Shown here one piece after another: positions 31,291-40,412 of a stretch of 64,000 nucleotides of DNA. Below the pieces are notes generated by a model. That model did not search any database. It was not told the origin of the DNA and saw nothing but the letters and a program-made list of their open reading frames with translations. The stretch is from assembly GCF_037478005.1 (NCBI RefSeq), contig NZ_CP144164.1:682001-746000 (forward strand), read 5' to 3'. Position numbers and translations under genes: made by a program. This DNA comes from Alteromonas sp. M12. GTDB taxonomy: Bacteria > Pseudomonadota > Gammaproteobacteria > Enterobacterales > Alteromonadaceae. Each line of letters opens with the position of its first letter. The first letter of the stretch is position 1.

Positions 31291-33891
31291 ATGACCACAA
31301 ATGAACATTTAACTCGCATTGTCGTAGTCGGAAACGGAATGGTAGGACACCATTTTGTTGAGCAGCTTATTCAACAAAGTGAAGAGGTATACGGCAAAAA
31401 TCGTTTTCATATTACGGTGTTATCTGCTGAACCTCGATTGGCATACGACCGTGTTCATTTATCAGAGTATTTTTCTGGCAAAACAGCGGATGAACTCTCT
31501 TTAACGAGTGCAGAACATTATCAGCAACTTGGGGTTAATTTTCAGGTTAACGCACGAGTTAATAACATCGACAAACAAGCCAAAACAGTGACTACTGAAA
31601 ACGCTGAAGTCTTAACTTATGACAAGTTGATTTTAGCCACTGGCTCTTTTCCATTTGTGCCGCCAATTCCTGGCAATGATCAACCTCATTGCCTTGTTTA
31701 CAGAACCATTGAAGACTTGGAAGCCATTAGTGCTTCTGCTCAAGTAAGCAAAGTTGGTGTAGTTGTTGGTGGCGGTTTGTTGGGGTTAGAAGCGGCTAAT
31801 GCCCTTAAACAAGCTGGATTGAAAACCCATGTTGTGGAGTTTGCCCCACAATTAATGGCTGTCCAAGTAGACACTGGCGGTGGCCGTGTACTGAAGGACA
31901 AAATTGAAGATCTAGGGGTTGAAGTACATACTCAAAAAGCTACGCAAAGTATTGAAGCTGGCGATAGCTGTCGCTACAAAATGGTATTCGCAGACGGTGA
32001 AATCCTCGAAACCGATATGATCCTATTTTCTGCCGGAATTCGTCCCCAAGACAAGTTAGCTCGAGAATTTGGCATCGAGATCGGTGAGCGCGGCGGAATT
32101 GTAGTTAACGATCACTGTTTGACCAGCGACCCGGATATTTATGCCATTGGCGAATGTGCCCTTTGGAACAATTTTATTTTTGGTTTAGTCGCACCCGGTT
32201 ACACCATGGCCAGAGCCGCAGCCAGTAATATTGTTGGTGGGGATGTGTTATTTGAAGGTGCTGACATGAGCACTAAATTAAAACTGATGGGGGTCGAAGT
32301 TGGCTCTATCGGTGATGCTCACGCCAGAGAGCATGGCGCATTAACCTACACTTATGAAGATCAAGTTACAGGCGTTTACAAAAAAATCGTTGTCAATGCT
32401 GACACCAACAAGTTAACTGGTTCTGTATTAGTAGGTGATACCAGTGATTACGATACTTTATTGCAATATGCGTTAAATGAAATTGATTTACCTGAATTCC
32501 CAGAAAGCTTAATTTTACCCTCATTCGGTGAAGGCGCTCCCACTTTAGGAGCTGATGCGCTTCCTGATACGGCAACAATTTGTTCATGTCACAACGTTAC
32601 TAAAGGTGACATTGTCGCCAGCCTTGATGCTGGGGCTTGCGATTTAGCCGCTGTTAAAAGCTGCACTAAAGCCAGTACCGGATGCGGCGGTTGTGCAGCA
32701 TTGCTTAAGTCGGTTACAGACAATGAGCTTGAAAAACGAGGCGTGGAAGTTAAGAAGGATATTTGTGAGCATTTTGCTTATTCACGTCAAGAGTTGTTCC
32801 ATATGGTTCAAGTGGGCCAAATCAAAACCTTCGATGAATTATTGGAAAAACACGGTACCGGCTTAGGTTGTGAAATTTGTAAACCAGCAGCAGCTTCTAT
32901 TTTGGCGTCTATCTGGAATGACTTTATTCTGGAAACGCCCCATGTCACTTTGCAAGATACCAACGACACTTATTTGGCCAACATGCAAAAGAACGGCACT
33001 TATTCGGTGGTTCCGCGTATCGCTGGTGGAGAAATAACCCCTGATAAACTCATTGTGCTTGGCCAAGTAGCGAAAAAATATAATTTGTACACTAAGGTGA
33101 CCGGCGGACAACGAATTGACTTATTCGGTGCCAGAGTTGAACAACTTCCTCTTATTTGGGAAGAACTAATTGATGCAGGTTTTGAAACCGGTCACGCTTA
33201 CGCCAAATCTCTTCGAACCGTTAAGTCATGTGTTGGCAGCACTTGGTGTCGCTACGGAGTACAAGATTCAGTTGGTCAGGCTATTGATATCGAAAACCGC
33301 TACAAAGGCCTACGCTCACCCCATAAATTGAAAATCGGCGTATCTGGCTGTACCCGCGAATGTGCCGAAGCGCAAAGTAAAGATATCGGTATTATCGCCA
33401 CAGAAAACGGTTGGAATCTATATGTTTGCGGTAATGGTGGAATGAAACCACGACACGCCGACCTATTCGCTACTGATTTGGATACCGAAACGTTAATTAA
33501 ATACATCGACAGGGTCTTGATGTTTTATGTGCGCACTGCAGACAGATTGCAGCGAACCTCTGTATGGATGGAAAATATGGAAGGTGGGCTTGATTATCTT
33601 AAAGAGGTAGTGATTAACGACTCACTGGGACTCGGTGCTGAACTCGAACAGCAAATGCAACACGTCGTCGATAGTTATCAATGTGAATGGAAGACGGCCA
33701 TAACAGCAGAAAACTCTCGCAAACGCTTCCGTCAATTTGTGAATAGCGAAAAAACTGATAGCAGCATTATCTTTGTGGAAGAGCGTGAGCAGATTCGTCC
33801 AGCAACAGAAACTGAAGTTGATAAAATTTTAGGCACAGTGAAGCCGGTTGTTGAAACTGCTTCATCTATCAATATCGTAGAAGTGGAGTAA
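31291..33891 (+). CDS. nirB: Assimilatory nitrite reductase [NAD(P)H], large subunit
   Basis: The 866-residue product has in order: a FAD/NAD(P)H oxidoreductase (VVVGNGMVGHHF at the start, VVVGGGLLGLEAA, and the GEC motif AIGECALW); BFD-like [2Fe-2S] segments (CSCHNVTKGD, CGGCAALL); and a C-terminal siroheme/[4Fe-4S] domain with CVGSTWCRYG and SGCTRECAEA supplying the cluster cysteines. It reduces nitrite to ammonium with six electrons from NAD(P)H. RBS GAGG lies upstream. It is first in a tight nirB-nirD-nasA operon under NasT attenuation. Confidence 0.97.
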   Translation: MTTNEHLTRIVVVGNGMVGHHFVEQLIQQSEEVYGKNRFHITVLSAEPRLAYDRVHLSEYFSGKTADELSLTSAEHYQQLGVNFQVNARVNNIDKQAKTVTTENAEVLTYDKLILATGSFPFVPPIPGNDQPHCLVYRTIEDLEAISASAQVSKVGVVVGGGLLGLEAANALKQAGLKTHVVEFAPQLMAVQVDTGGGRVLKDKIEDLGVEVHTQKATQSIEAGDSCRYKMVFADGEILETDMILFSAGIRPQDKLAREFGIEIGERGGIVVNDHCLTSDPDIYAIGECALWNNFIFGLVAPGYTMARAAASNIVGGDVLFEGADMSTKLKLMGVEVGSIGDAHAREHGALTYTYEDQVTGVYKKIVVNADTNKLTGSVLVGDTSDYDTLLQYALNEIDLPEFPESLILPSFGEGAPTLGADALPDTATICSCHNVTKGDIVASLDAGACDLAAVKSCTKASTGCGGCAALLKSVTDNELEKRGVEVKKDICEHFAYSRQELFHMVQVGQIKTFDELLEKHGTGLGCEICKPAAASILASIWNDFILETPHVTLQDTNDTYLANMQKNGTYSVVPRIAGGEITPDKLIVLGQVAKKYNLYTKVTGGQRIDLFGARVEQLPLIWEELIDAGFETGHAYAKSLRTVKSCVGSTWCRYGVQDSVGQAIDIENRYKGLRSPHKLKIGVSGCTRECAEAQSKDIGIIATENGWNLYVCGNGGMKPRHADLFATDLDTETLIKYIDRVLMFYVRTADRLQRTSVWMENMEGGLDYLKEVVINDSLGLGAELEQQMQHVVDSYQCEWKTAITAENSRKRFRQFVNSEKTDSSIIFVEEREQIRPATETEVDKILGTVKPVVETASSINIVEVE

Positions 33892-33897
33892 GGAATT

Positions 33898-34245
33898 ATG
33901 AGCATGAGTGATAATTGGATTAACGTGTGTGAACCTAACGACTTGGTTGATAATTCCGGTGTATGTGCCCTAGTCAACGACGTACAAGTGGCAATATTCA
34001 AAATTTGTCAGGGCGATAAACTAAGTCTTTATGCCGTGAGTAATTGGGATCCTATCGGTAAAGCTAATGTCATGTACCGAGGTTTAGTGGGCTCTGTATC
34101 CAATGAACCTTTTGTCGCGTCACCATTGTATAAGCAGCGTTTTAAACTTATCTCTGGAGAGTGTATAGATGACGAAAGCGTAAAAATTGCGGTTTATCCA
34201 GCACGTATTGTTGATCAACAAGTCCAGCTTCAATTAGTGAATTAA
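33898..34245 (+). CDS. nirD: Nitrite reductase small subunit (Rieske-like)
   Basis: The 115-residue NirD has the Rieske-fold core but lacks the CxH/CxxH cluster ligands, as usual for NirD. It is recognisable by NWDPIGKANVMYRGLVGS and YKQRFKLISGECIDDE. It partners NirB. The gene starts 6 nt after nirB and its stop abuts the nasA ATG (TAAATG), indicating translational coupling. ATG 33904 is a possible second start. Confidence 0.95.
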   Translation: MSMSDNWINVCEPNDLVDNSGVCALVNDVQVAIFKICQGDKLSLYAVSNWDPIGKANVMYRGLVGSVSNEPFVASPLYKQRFKLISGECIDDESVKIAVYPARIVDQQVQLQLVN

Positions 34246-37068
34246 ATGAGTGCTCATATTCCGCGTAGTTCAATAGTTGCGACCGAAAACGATCGAGCTT
34301 TTGATTGTCAACCATCGCCAACACTGGCAAAAACCACATGTCCTTATTGTGGTGTCGGTTGTGGTGTCGACGTTCAGGTCGAGAAACCTGCCGACGGCGG
34401 GGAGTATCGATTAAACCAAGTGAATGGCTCCTCTGATCATCCGGCTAATTTTGGACGGTTATGTGTTAAAGGCAGTAAACTTCTAGAAACTAATGGCCTT
34501 GAAGGACGTTTATTGAGTCCTAAAATCCAAGGTCAAGATGTCGATTGGCAACAAGCTACACAGCATGTCGCTAACAAATTTAGGCAAATTATTGCTGAGC
34601 ACGGACCCGGTGCTGTTGCCTTCTACGTCTCAGGTCAATTATTGACAGAAGATTACTATGTCGCCAACAAATTAATGAAAGGCTACATTGGTACCGCAAA
34701 TATCGATACCAATTCACGTTTGTGCATGTCATCAGCCGTATCTGCATATAAGCGTGCGTTTGGCGCAGATGCAGTACCGTGCAATTATGAAGATTTAGAG
34801 CTTGCTGATCTTATTGTTTTTATTGGCTCTAATGCTGCTTGGACGCACCCCGTTCTATTTCAACGAATAGAACGTGCCAAAAAGCTAAATCCAGCAATGA
34901 AGATTGTCACTATTGATCCTCGCCAAACCGGCACTGGCGAGATTGCTGATCTCCACTTGGCAATAAAATCAGGTACAGACACCGCGTTATTTAATGGTTT
35001 ATTACATTACTTAAAACAGCATAACAAGCTAGACCAAAATTATATCGATGCTAATACAGAAGGTTTTGATGCAGCTTTAGACTGTGCAAAACAATGGACA
35101 TTAGAAAAGGTCGCGCAAGTTTGTGATATCCCTTTAATCGACGTTGCCAAGTTTTATGCTTTATTCGCAGATTCAGATAAAGCTGTATCGGCCTATACTA
35201 TGGGAGTAAATCAGTCCAGCTCTGGCACCGATAAAGCTAACAGCATCATTAATTGTCATCTAGCCAGTGGCAAGTTGGGACGAGAAGGTTGTGGTCCGTT
35301 TTCCCTCACAGGACAGCCAAACGCAATGGGCGGCAGGGAAGTGGGCGGCTTGGCCAATATGCTCGCCGCGCATATGGACATCGAAAATCCGCAGCATCAA
35401 CAAATCGTACAATCTTATTGGCAATCGCCAGCTATTCCAAAAACTATTGGCTTGAAAGCTGTAGATATGTTCGACGAGGTGCATAAAGGCAATATTAAGG
35501 CGATTTGGATCATGGCAACAAATCCCATGGTGAGCATGCCAAATCGAGGAAAAATAGCTAGCGCTTTGCAAAAATGTGAGTTTGTAGTGGTGTCTGATTG
35601 TGTGGCAAAAAATGACACACTAGCGATGGCCGATGTCGTGCTACCTGCTACAGGTTGGTCAGAAAAAAATGGCACAGTCACCAATTCAGAGCGGCGTATT
35701 TCTCGACAGCGGGGCATTTTATCTGCGCCAGGACTTGCCAAGCATGATTGGCAGATTATTTGTGACGTTGCTAAAGCTATGGGATTCGAACAAGGTTTTA
35801 ACTATCTCAACCCATCCGAAATATTTCGTGAACACGCAGGTTTAACCGCTTATAAAAATCATGGACTCAGGGCCCTCGACTTGTCGGCTTTGCAGCACAT
35901 AAGTGAAAAAGAATATGACAGATTAAAGCCGGTTCAATGGCCGATTAATGCAAACAATCGCTCTGGCACTCAACGACTATTTACCGATGGGCAGTTCTAT
36001 ACTGCGTCTAAAAAGGCACAATTTATTGCACTGCAACCTAAAGCCCCCGAAGTAGCTACCAGTGCGGACTTTCCATTTGTTTTAAATAGTGGTCGTATTA
36101 GAGATCAATGGCATACCATGACTCGTACTGGAAAAACAGCCGAATTGACTGGCCACATTGACCGCGCTTTTGTGCATATGCACCCCCTTGATGCCAAACA
36201 AAATGGAATATGTGATGGAGATTTCCTAGAAATAACCTCTGCCATTTCGCAAAAGCACGCACAAACTGAGCAACATAAAAAAGTCATAATGCCGGTTAAA
36301 CTGCAGCCACAACAACGAACAGGGGAGTTGTTTGCGCCTATTCATTGGAGTGGCACTAATTCATCCTCTTCCGCTATCGCAGCTCTCTACTCTGATGCTT
36401 CAGATGCGGTTTCTGGCCAGCCCGAATTAAAACATTCTGCGGTGAATGTGAAGTTGTGTAACTATCCACTGCATGGTCAACTATTTACTCGAAAAAAGCT
36501 AGACCATAGGTTGTTGAATCAAGTCGCCGAATATTGGAGCGAAATTGCTATCGATCAGGGGTATTTAGTTTATTTTGCTTCAGATAATGCTGAAATGGTC
36601 TCTGAATTGCAGGTTAACTTACCATTATGCACAGAGTGGTTTTCTTCCCGGCAAAAAACGGAGCTGGGCGACAAAAGAAATATTTTCGCACTCCGCGATG
36701 GTGGTTTAGATTTAGCTCTATTTTGGGACTCCAATGCCCCGCAAATGGATGTTAATTGGATAAATAGTTTGTTGCAGCAAACGGCGTTACTAGATGAACA
36801 GAAATCGGCGTTATTGAGGGCTACACCGGATCCAGCGTTCGCTCAAGGTCGATTGATATGTAGCTGCTTCAAAGTCGGAGAAAACACCATTGTAGAGGCA
36901 ATAAAGCAGGGCTGTAATTCGGTAGATAAATTAGGTGATGAACTAAAATGTGGTACTAACTGTGGTTCCTGTAAAACAGAGCTTAAGCAATTAGTTAAAA
37001 GCCATACTTATGAGGGAAATATAACTATTCTCGATGCTGAACTTAAACCTTTGCAAACCGGAACATAA
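34246..37068 (+). CDS. nasA: Assimilatory nitrate reductase catalytic subunit
   Basis: The 940-residue molybdopterin enzyme starts with a [4Fe-4S] motif (CPYCGVGCG plus GRLCVKG) and the bis-MGD oxidoreductase body (SRLCMSSAV, NPMVSMPN, ATGWSEKNGTVTNSERR). The dinucleotide-binding domain has LNSGRIRDQWHTMTRTGK. A C-terminal BFD-like [2Fe-2S] domain has CSCFKVGENTI and CGTNCGSCK. It lacks a Tat signal, so it is cytoplasmic and reduces nitrate to nitrite for NirBD. The fused BFD domain is typical of NasA that takes electrons without a separate NasC. It is coupled to nirD. Confidence 0.96.
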   Translation: MSAHIPRSSIVATENDRAFDCQPSPTLAKTTCPYCGVGCGVDVQVEKPADGGEYRLNQVNGSSDHPANFGRLCVKGSKLLETNGLEGRLLSPKIQGQDVDWQQATQHVANKFRQIIAEHGPGAVAFYVSGQLLTEDYYVANKLMKGYIGTANIDTNSRLCMSSAVSAYKRAFGADAVPCNYEDLELADLIVFIGSNAAWTHPVLFQRIERAKKLNPAMKIVTIDPRQTGTGEIADLHLAIKSGTDTALFNGLLHYLKQHNKLDQNYIDANTEGFDAALDCAKQWTLEKVAQVCDIPLIDVAKFYALFADSDKAVSAYTMGVNQSSSGTDKANSIINCHLASGKLGREGCGPFSLTGQPNAMGGREVGGLANMLAAHMDIENPQHQQIVQSYWQSPAIPKTIGLKAVDMFDEVHKGNIKAIWIMATNPMVSMPNRGKIASALQKCEFVVVSDCVAKNDTLAMADVVLPATGWSEKNGTVTNSERRISRQRGILSAPGLAKHDWQIICDVAKAMGFEQGFNYLNPSEIFREHAGLTAYKNHGLRALDLSALQHISEKEYDRLKPVQWPINANNRSGTQRLFTDGQFYTASKKAQFIALQPKAPEVATSADFPFVLNSGRIRDQWHTMTRTGKTAELTGHIDRAFVHMHPLDAKQNGICDGDFLEITSAISQKHAQTEQHKKVIMPVKLQPQQRTGELFAPIHWSGTNSSSSAIAALYSDASDAVSGQPELKHSAVNVKLCNYPLHGQLFTRKKLDHRLLNQVAEYWSEIAIDQGYLVYFASDNAEMVSELQVNLPLCTEWFSSRQKTELGDKRNIFALRDGGLDLALFWDSNAPQMDVNWINSLLQQTALLDEQKSALLRATPDPAFAQGRLICSCFKVGENTIVEAIKQGCNSVDKLGDELKCGTNCGSCKTELKQLVKSHTYEGNITILDAELKPLQTGT

Positions 37069-37148
37069 AATGTATTTTATGCATCTAAATTTTAGCTCCT
37101 TGCTATCCCAGCTCGCAACGCAATAGTCGACTAAGGTACATTACTCGA

Positions 37149-38198
37149 ATGAACGAAAATCAGGAATTTAAACATTTTATCCGGATCATTGGCAGAGGCC
37201 AGAGAGCAGGGCGTACCTTAACTCAACAAGAAGCATTTGATGCTATGACGATGGTAATCGAAGAACGTGTGACGCCTGAGCAAAAAGGGGCTTTTCTTAT
37301 GTTGCTGCGAGTGAGAGAGGAGACGCCAGAGGAGTTAGCTGGTTTTACCCAAGCATTTCGACAACATACTATTGCTGGCTTAGATTCACTACATGTAGAT
37401 TTAGACATGGGTTGTTACGCTGGGAAAAGACGACAGTTACCTTGGTTTTTATTGGCGGTTTTAGTATTGGCTCAACAAGGGAAACGAATTTTTCTACACG
37501 GCACTAATGAGCCGGACTCTAAACGATTATATTTGAATGAAGTGATGCCACATTTAGGTTTCAGTGTCGCAACTTCAACTCAAATGGTTGCCGAACAACT
37601 TGCCACCCTTGGATTTAGTTATATGGAATTGGAACAAGTGAATCCGCAGTTGGATAAAATAATTCAGTTACGGGCTCAATTTGGACTTCGTTCCTGCGCT
37701 AACACCTTAGCGAGAATTCTTAATCCGTCGAAAGCTAACTTTAGTTTACAAGGGGTGTTTCATCGTCAAGTAGATGAAAAACATCGTCTAACCGCGGCGT
37801 TATTAGAAGATCCAAATATGTTGTGTTTTAGAGGCGAAGGAGGCGAAATTGAATTTAATCCCGAGCGCGATGTTGCCCTACATATTTGCCGAAATACCGA
37901 ACATAAAGTGATTAACGTTGAGGCATTTAACGAAAGCAGAATGACGAAACCACGACAACTCATTGCTAGTGAATTAATTGAGTTCTGGGAAGGTAAAGAA
38001 AATACTTATGCCTATGATGCAGTGATTGGAACGCTCAGTATTATGCTGGTGCTTATGGAAGACCTTGATTGGTCAGAGGCCTTGAATCAAGCGAAAGCTT
38101 TGTGGTCAATGCGCAATAAAGTATGGCCAGCAACGAGCCTGCAAAAAACAGTTGAAAATCCGTTATTTGATACAACCGGTAAACACTACGCTCATTAG
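37149..38198 (+). CDS. TrpD2-like (YbiB family) protein of the glycosyltransferase family 3 fold
   Basis: The 349-residue product has the anthranilate-phosphoribosyltransferase-like fold: an N-terminal helical domain (GRGQRAGRTLTQQEAFDAM, VTPEQKGAFLMLLR) and the core GTNEPDSKRLY, GLRSCANTLARILNPSKA and FRGEGGEIEFNPER. The PRPP-binding GTGGD of true TrpD is replaced by MGCYAGKRRQLP, so it is not a tryptophan enzyme. E. coli YbiB (TrpD2) binds nucleic acid rather than making phosphoribosyl anthranilate. It lies 80 nt after nasA and before nasTS. Its task in nitrate assimilation is unknown. Confidence 0.82.
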   Translation: MNENQEFKHFIRIIGRGQRAGRTLTQQEAFDAMTMVIEERVTPEQKGAFLMLLRVREETPEELAGFTQAFRQHTIAGLDSLHVDLDMGCYAGKRRQLPWFLLAVLVLAQQGKRIFLHGTNEPDSKRLYLNEVMPHLGFSVATSTQMVAEQLATLGFSYMELEQVNPQLDKIIQLRAQFGLRSCANTLARILNPSKANFSLQGVFHRQVDEKHRLTAALLEDPNMLCFRGEGGEIEFNPERDVALHICRNTEHKVINVEAFNESRMTKPRQLIASELIEFWEGKENTYAYDAVIGTLSIMLVLMEDLDWSEALNQAKALWSMRNKVWPATSLQKTVENPLFDTTGKHYAH

Positions 38199-38201
38199 TT
38201 T

Positions 38202-38218
38202 TGCACTCAGTTGGTGCG
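38202..38218 (+). promoter_or_regulatory. Candidate NtrC site upstream of nasT
   Basis: TGCACT-CAGTT-GGTGCG agrees with TGCACC-N5-GGTGCA at 10 of 12 positions (11 if pyrimidine is allowed at position 6). Its centre is 91 bp before the sigma-54 GG. A further half site TGCACG starts at 38221. Confidence 0.65.
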
Positions 38219-38298
38219 GTTGCACGGTTATTACATAAGTTTATGTGATTTTATTAGATGAATAATTGTAAGTAATTGAATATCTTGGTTATATATTT

Positions 38299-38315
38299 AT
38301 GGTGTGGAGATTGCT
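38299..38315 (+). promoter_or_regulatory. Candidate sigma-54 promoter of nasTS
   Basis: ATGGTGTGGAGATTGCT has TGG at -24 and a full TTGCT at -12 with 10-nt spacing. Unlike the other nitrate promoters, no hexaloop hairpins or terminator follow, so nasTS escapes its own antitermination. Confidence 0.62.
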
Positions 38316-38367
38316 CTTCACTCGCTTACCGATAGTAACCTCTTCAATTCAGAGCTGGAAATGAGTT

Positions 38368-38985
38368 TTGGTGAGTAATAAAGACAAAAAAAATGTAGCT
38401 CACAGCGCGAAGAACTTACGGATTCTGCTAATCGACGAAAATACACATCGAGCAGACTTGGTAACCGCAGCGCTGGGAAATTCTCGCTATGAAATTAGTC
38501 ATTTAGCTAGTCCATCCGGCACTTTATTAAAGCAAGTAGACCAGTTGCAGCCGGATATTATCGTTATTGATATTGAGTCACCTAGTCGTGATATTCTGGA
38601 AAGCCTGCACACTATCAAAAATATTGATCCCAAACCTGTTGTGATGTTTTCTAGTGAAGAAGACACAGACACCATCAACCAGAGCATTGAATCTGGTGTT
38701 AGTGCATATGTGGTGGGGGATCTCGAACCCCATCGAGTGAAACCTATCTTAGATGCCGCTGTGGCTAGATTTCGAGAATTCCAAAAATTAAAAACCGAAT
38801 TAATCGACACCAAACAGCAACTTACCTCTCGAAAGAATATTGACCAGGCTAAACGTATACTAATGAAAAATAAAAATATCAGTGAAGATCAAGCGTTCCA
38901 TACCATGCGAAAAACGGCTATGGATACCGGTCAAAAGCTAGATGATGTGGCCAAGACCATCATTTCGATGTTTAACTCGTTGTAA
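38368..38985 (+). CDS. nasT: Nitrate-responsive antitermination protein NasT (REC-like and ANTAR domains)
   Basis: The 205-residue product has an N-terminal pseudo-receiver domain (RILLIDENTHRADLV, IIVIDIESPSRD) and a C-terminal ANTAR three-helix domain (about residues 140-200; DQAKRILMKNKNISEDQAFHTMRKTAM). ANTAR proteins bind pairs of hexaloop hairpins and prevent terminator formation. Three such leaders occur in this window. The start is TTG 38368 or GTG 38371; GGAA lies 7 or 10 nt upstream, and I cannot decide between them. nasS follows after 8 nt. Confidence 0.93.
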   Translation: MVSNKDKKNVAHSAKNLRILLIDENTHRADLVTAALGNSRYEISHLASPSGTLLKQVDQLQPDIIVIDIESPSRDILESLHTIKNIDPKPVVMFSSEEDTDTINQSIESGVSAYVVGDLEPHRVKPILDAAVARFREFQKLKTELIDTKQQLTSRKNIDQAKRILMKNKNISEDQAFHTMRKTAMDTGQKLDDVAKTIISMFNSL

Positions 38986-38993
38986 AGCAAATC

Positions 38994-40082
38994 ATGATTA
39001 AACCTGAAAAAACAAAATTAACCCTCGGATTTAGCCCCCTTACCGATTGCGCTCCTTTTGTAGTGGCAAAAAATCTCGGTTACTTCGAAAATTGGGGATT
39101 AGACGTTACTCTGCAAAAACAAAATTCTTGGGCTACGTTACGGGATAAATTACATGCAGGGATCTTGGATGCGGCACAAATGCTCGCCCCAATGCCCATT
39201 GCCAGCACTTTAGGTTTGGGAGTCTCACCCATTCATGTGGTGACACCCATGGTGTTAAGTCAAAATGGGAATGGCATTACATTGTCTGAAGCCTTGATTG
39301 AAGAAGTATTGGCGGTTAACAAAATCTTTCAATTGGCATTTCCCCTGGACGCTAAATTACTAAAAAACGTGATTGATTATCGCGTTCAAGAAAACAAAGA
39401 CAAACTGTCTTTTGCGACTGTGTTTCCGTATAGCTGTCATCATTATCAACTTAAAGACTGGTTGCTCAGTGGCGGGATCAGCTTTGACGATGTGAACATC
39501 AGCGTGGTCCCACCAATTAATATGGTCGATTCCATGTTAAATGGCGACATCGATGGTTTTTGTGTTGGCGGCCCATGGAACGCAAAAGCTGTGCGTGGTA
39601 ATTGCGGGGTGACAGTAGTTACTTCATCCGATATATGGCAAGACTCTCCCGAAAAAGTCCTCGGATTTCTGTCTTCTTTTGTCGAAAGCAAACCGAATAC
39701 TGTTCTTGCAATTTGTGCAGCCCTAAAACAAGCCTGCAATTGGTTAGACTCTGTACCTAATCGTTTTGAAACCGCAGTGATGATGAGTCAAGAAGGATTC
39801 TTAGGGGAACCTTTGGAGATAATTACCCCATCTCTTTTAGGCAGTTGTTTAACCCAAGCTAAGCTTTCTCCACGCTCAGTGCCTTCTTATAATCAATTTT
39901 CAACTACAGTCGATGGGAATGATGTGAACAACCCTGATGTTGAGTATGGACAATGGTTATTGCAGAAAATGAAAAGTAGCGGTCAAATTCCTGACAATAT
40001 AAACACTAAAGGGTGTATTGAAGGTATTTATCGTAGTGATATTTATCGCCAAATCGCGCCTCTTTTAAATGCTCTTGGTTAG
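38994..40082 (+). CDS. nasS: Cytoplasmic nitrate sensor NasS
   Basis: The 362-residue protein resembles the nitrate-binding NrtA (FSPLTDCAPFVVAKNLGYFENWGLDV, FCVGGPWNAKAVRG, and a C-terminal SDIYRQIAP also found in NrtA here). It lacks a signal peptide, which is the hallmark of NasS. In Azotobacter and Paracoccus, NasS without nitrate holds NasT inactive, and nitrate binding releases it. The NrtA paralog is encoded 330 nt downstream. A terminator follows directly. Confidence 0.93.
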   Translation: MIKPEKTKLTLGFSPLTDCAPFVVAKNLGYFENWGLDVTLQKQNSWATLRDKLHAGILDAAQMLAPMPIASTLGLGVSPIHVVTPMVLSQNGNGITLSEALIEEVLAVNKIFQLAFPLDAKLLKNVIDYRVQENKDKLSFATVFPYSCHHYQLKDWLLSGGISFDDVNISVVPPINMVDSMLNGDIDGFCVGGPWNAKAVRGNCGVTVVTSSDIWQDSPEKVLGFLSSFVESKPNTVLAICAALKQACNWLDSVPNRFETAVMMSQEGFLGEPLEIITPSLLGSCLTQAKLSPRSVPSYNQFSTTVDGNDVNNPDVEYGQWLLQKMKSSGQIPDNINTKGCIEGIYRSDIYRQIAPLLNALG

Positions 40083-40094
40083 TGCCAATACTAA

Positions 40095-40119
40095 AAAAGT
40101 GCGAGGAAAGCACTTTTAT
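40095..40119 (+). terminator. Terminator after nasS
   Basis: AAAAGTGC (40095-40102) and GCACTTTT (40110-40117) form an 8-bp stem around 7 nt. Confidence 0.65.
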
Positions 40120-40121
40120 GA

Positions 40122-40158
40122 GGCAATTTCATAGTGCAATTTGCACTACTATGGCTTT
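40122..40158 (+). promoter_or_regulatory. Candidate tandem NtrC sites upstream of nrtA
   Basis: GGCAAT-N5-AGTGCA (40122-40138) and TGCACT-N5-GGCTTT (40142-40158), centres 20 bp apart, exactly as at glnA. The facing good halves also create the palindrome TAGTGCAATTTGCACTA. The proximal centre lies 72 bp before the sigma-54 GG. Confidence 0.5.
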
Positions 40159-40219
40159 TGAGCAGTGATACACAAACCATAGTATTTCATAAGTTATTGA
40201 TAAATATAAAAAATTAAAG

Positions 40220-40236
40220 TTGGCATCAGTAATGCT
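40220..40236 (+). promoter_or_regulatory. Candidate sigma-54 promoter of nrtABC
   Basis: TTGGCATCAGTAATGCT: TGGCA at -24 and ATGCT at -12, 10-nt spacing. Start predicted near 40247, 60 nt before hairpin P1. Confidence 0.65.
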
Positions 40237-40308
40237 TAGTAACGCTCGTGACAATAGCTTAAAGCAATAATAATAACCTAAGCGTTGTCCATCTAACATA
40301 ATGTCACC

Positions 40309-40348
40309 TGACTGCAGAGTTGCAGTTATTTGATACGGCAAAGTAGCC
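40309..40348 (+). promoter_or_regulatory. NasT (ANTAR) recognition hairpins P1 and P2 in the nrtA leader
   Basis: P1 pairs TGACTGC with GCAGTTA around hexaloop AGAGTT (40316-40321). P2 is GGC-AAAGTA-GCC (40337-40348). Both loops have A1 and G4. The P2 3-prime arm overlaps the first bases of the terminator stem. This is the cleanest of the three leaders. Confidence 0.85.
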
Positions 40349-40391
40349 CACGTGAACTTCAAGTTTTTGGAGTTGACGTGGGTTTTTTTTT
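40347..40391 (+). terminator. Leader terminator of nrtABC
   Basis: CCCACGT and ACGTGGG enclose AACTTC/GGAGTT, followed by nine T, 21 nt before the nrtA start. Confidence 0.9.
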
Positions 40392-40412
40392 GGAAAAAAT
40401 TCGGAGTAGATT

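Noticed and set aside
40133..40149. Palindrome TAGTGCAATTTGCACTA as a separate operator before nrtA
   Set aside because: It is explained as the facing good halves of two adjacent NtrC-like sites with the 20-bp spacing seen at glnA.
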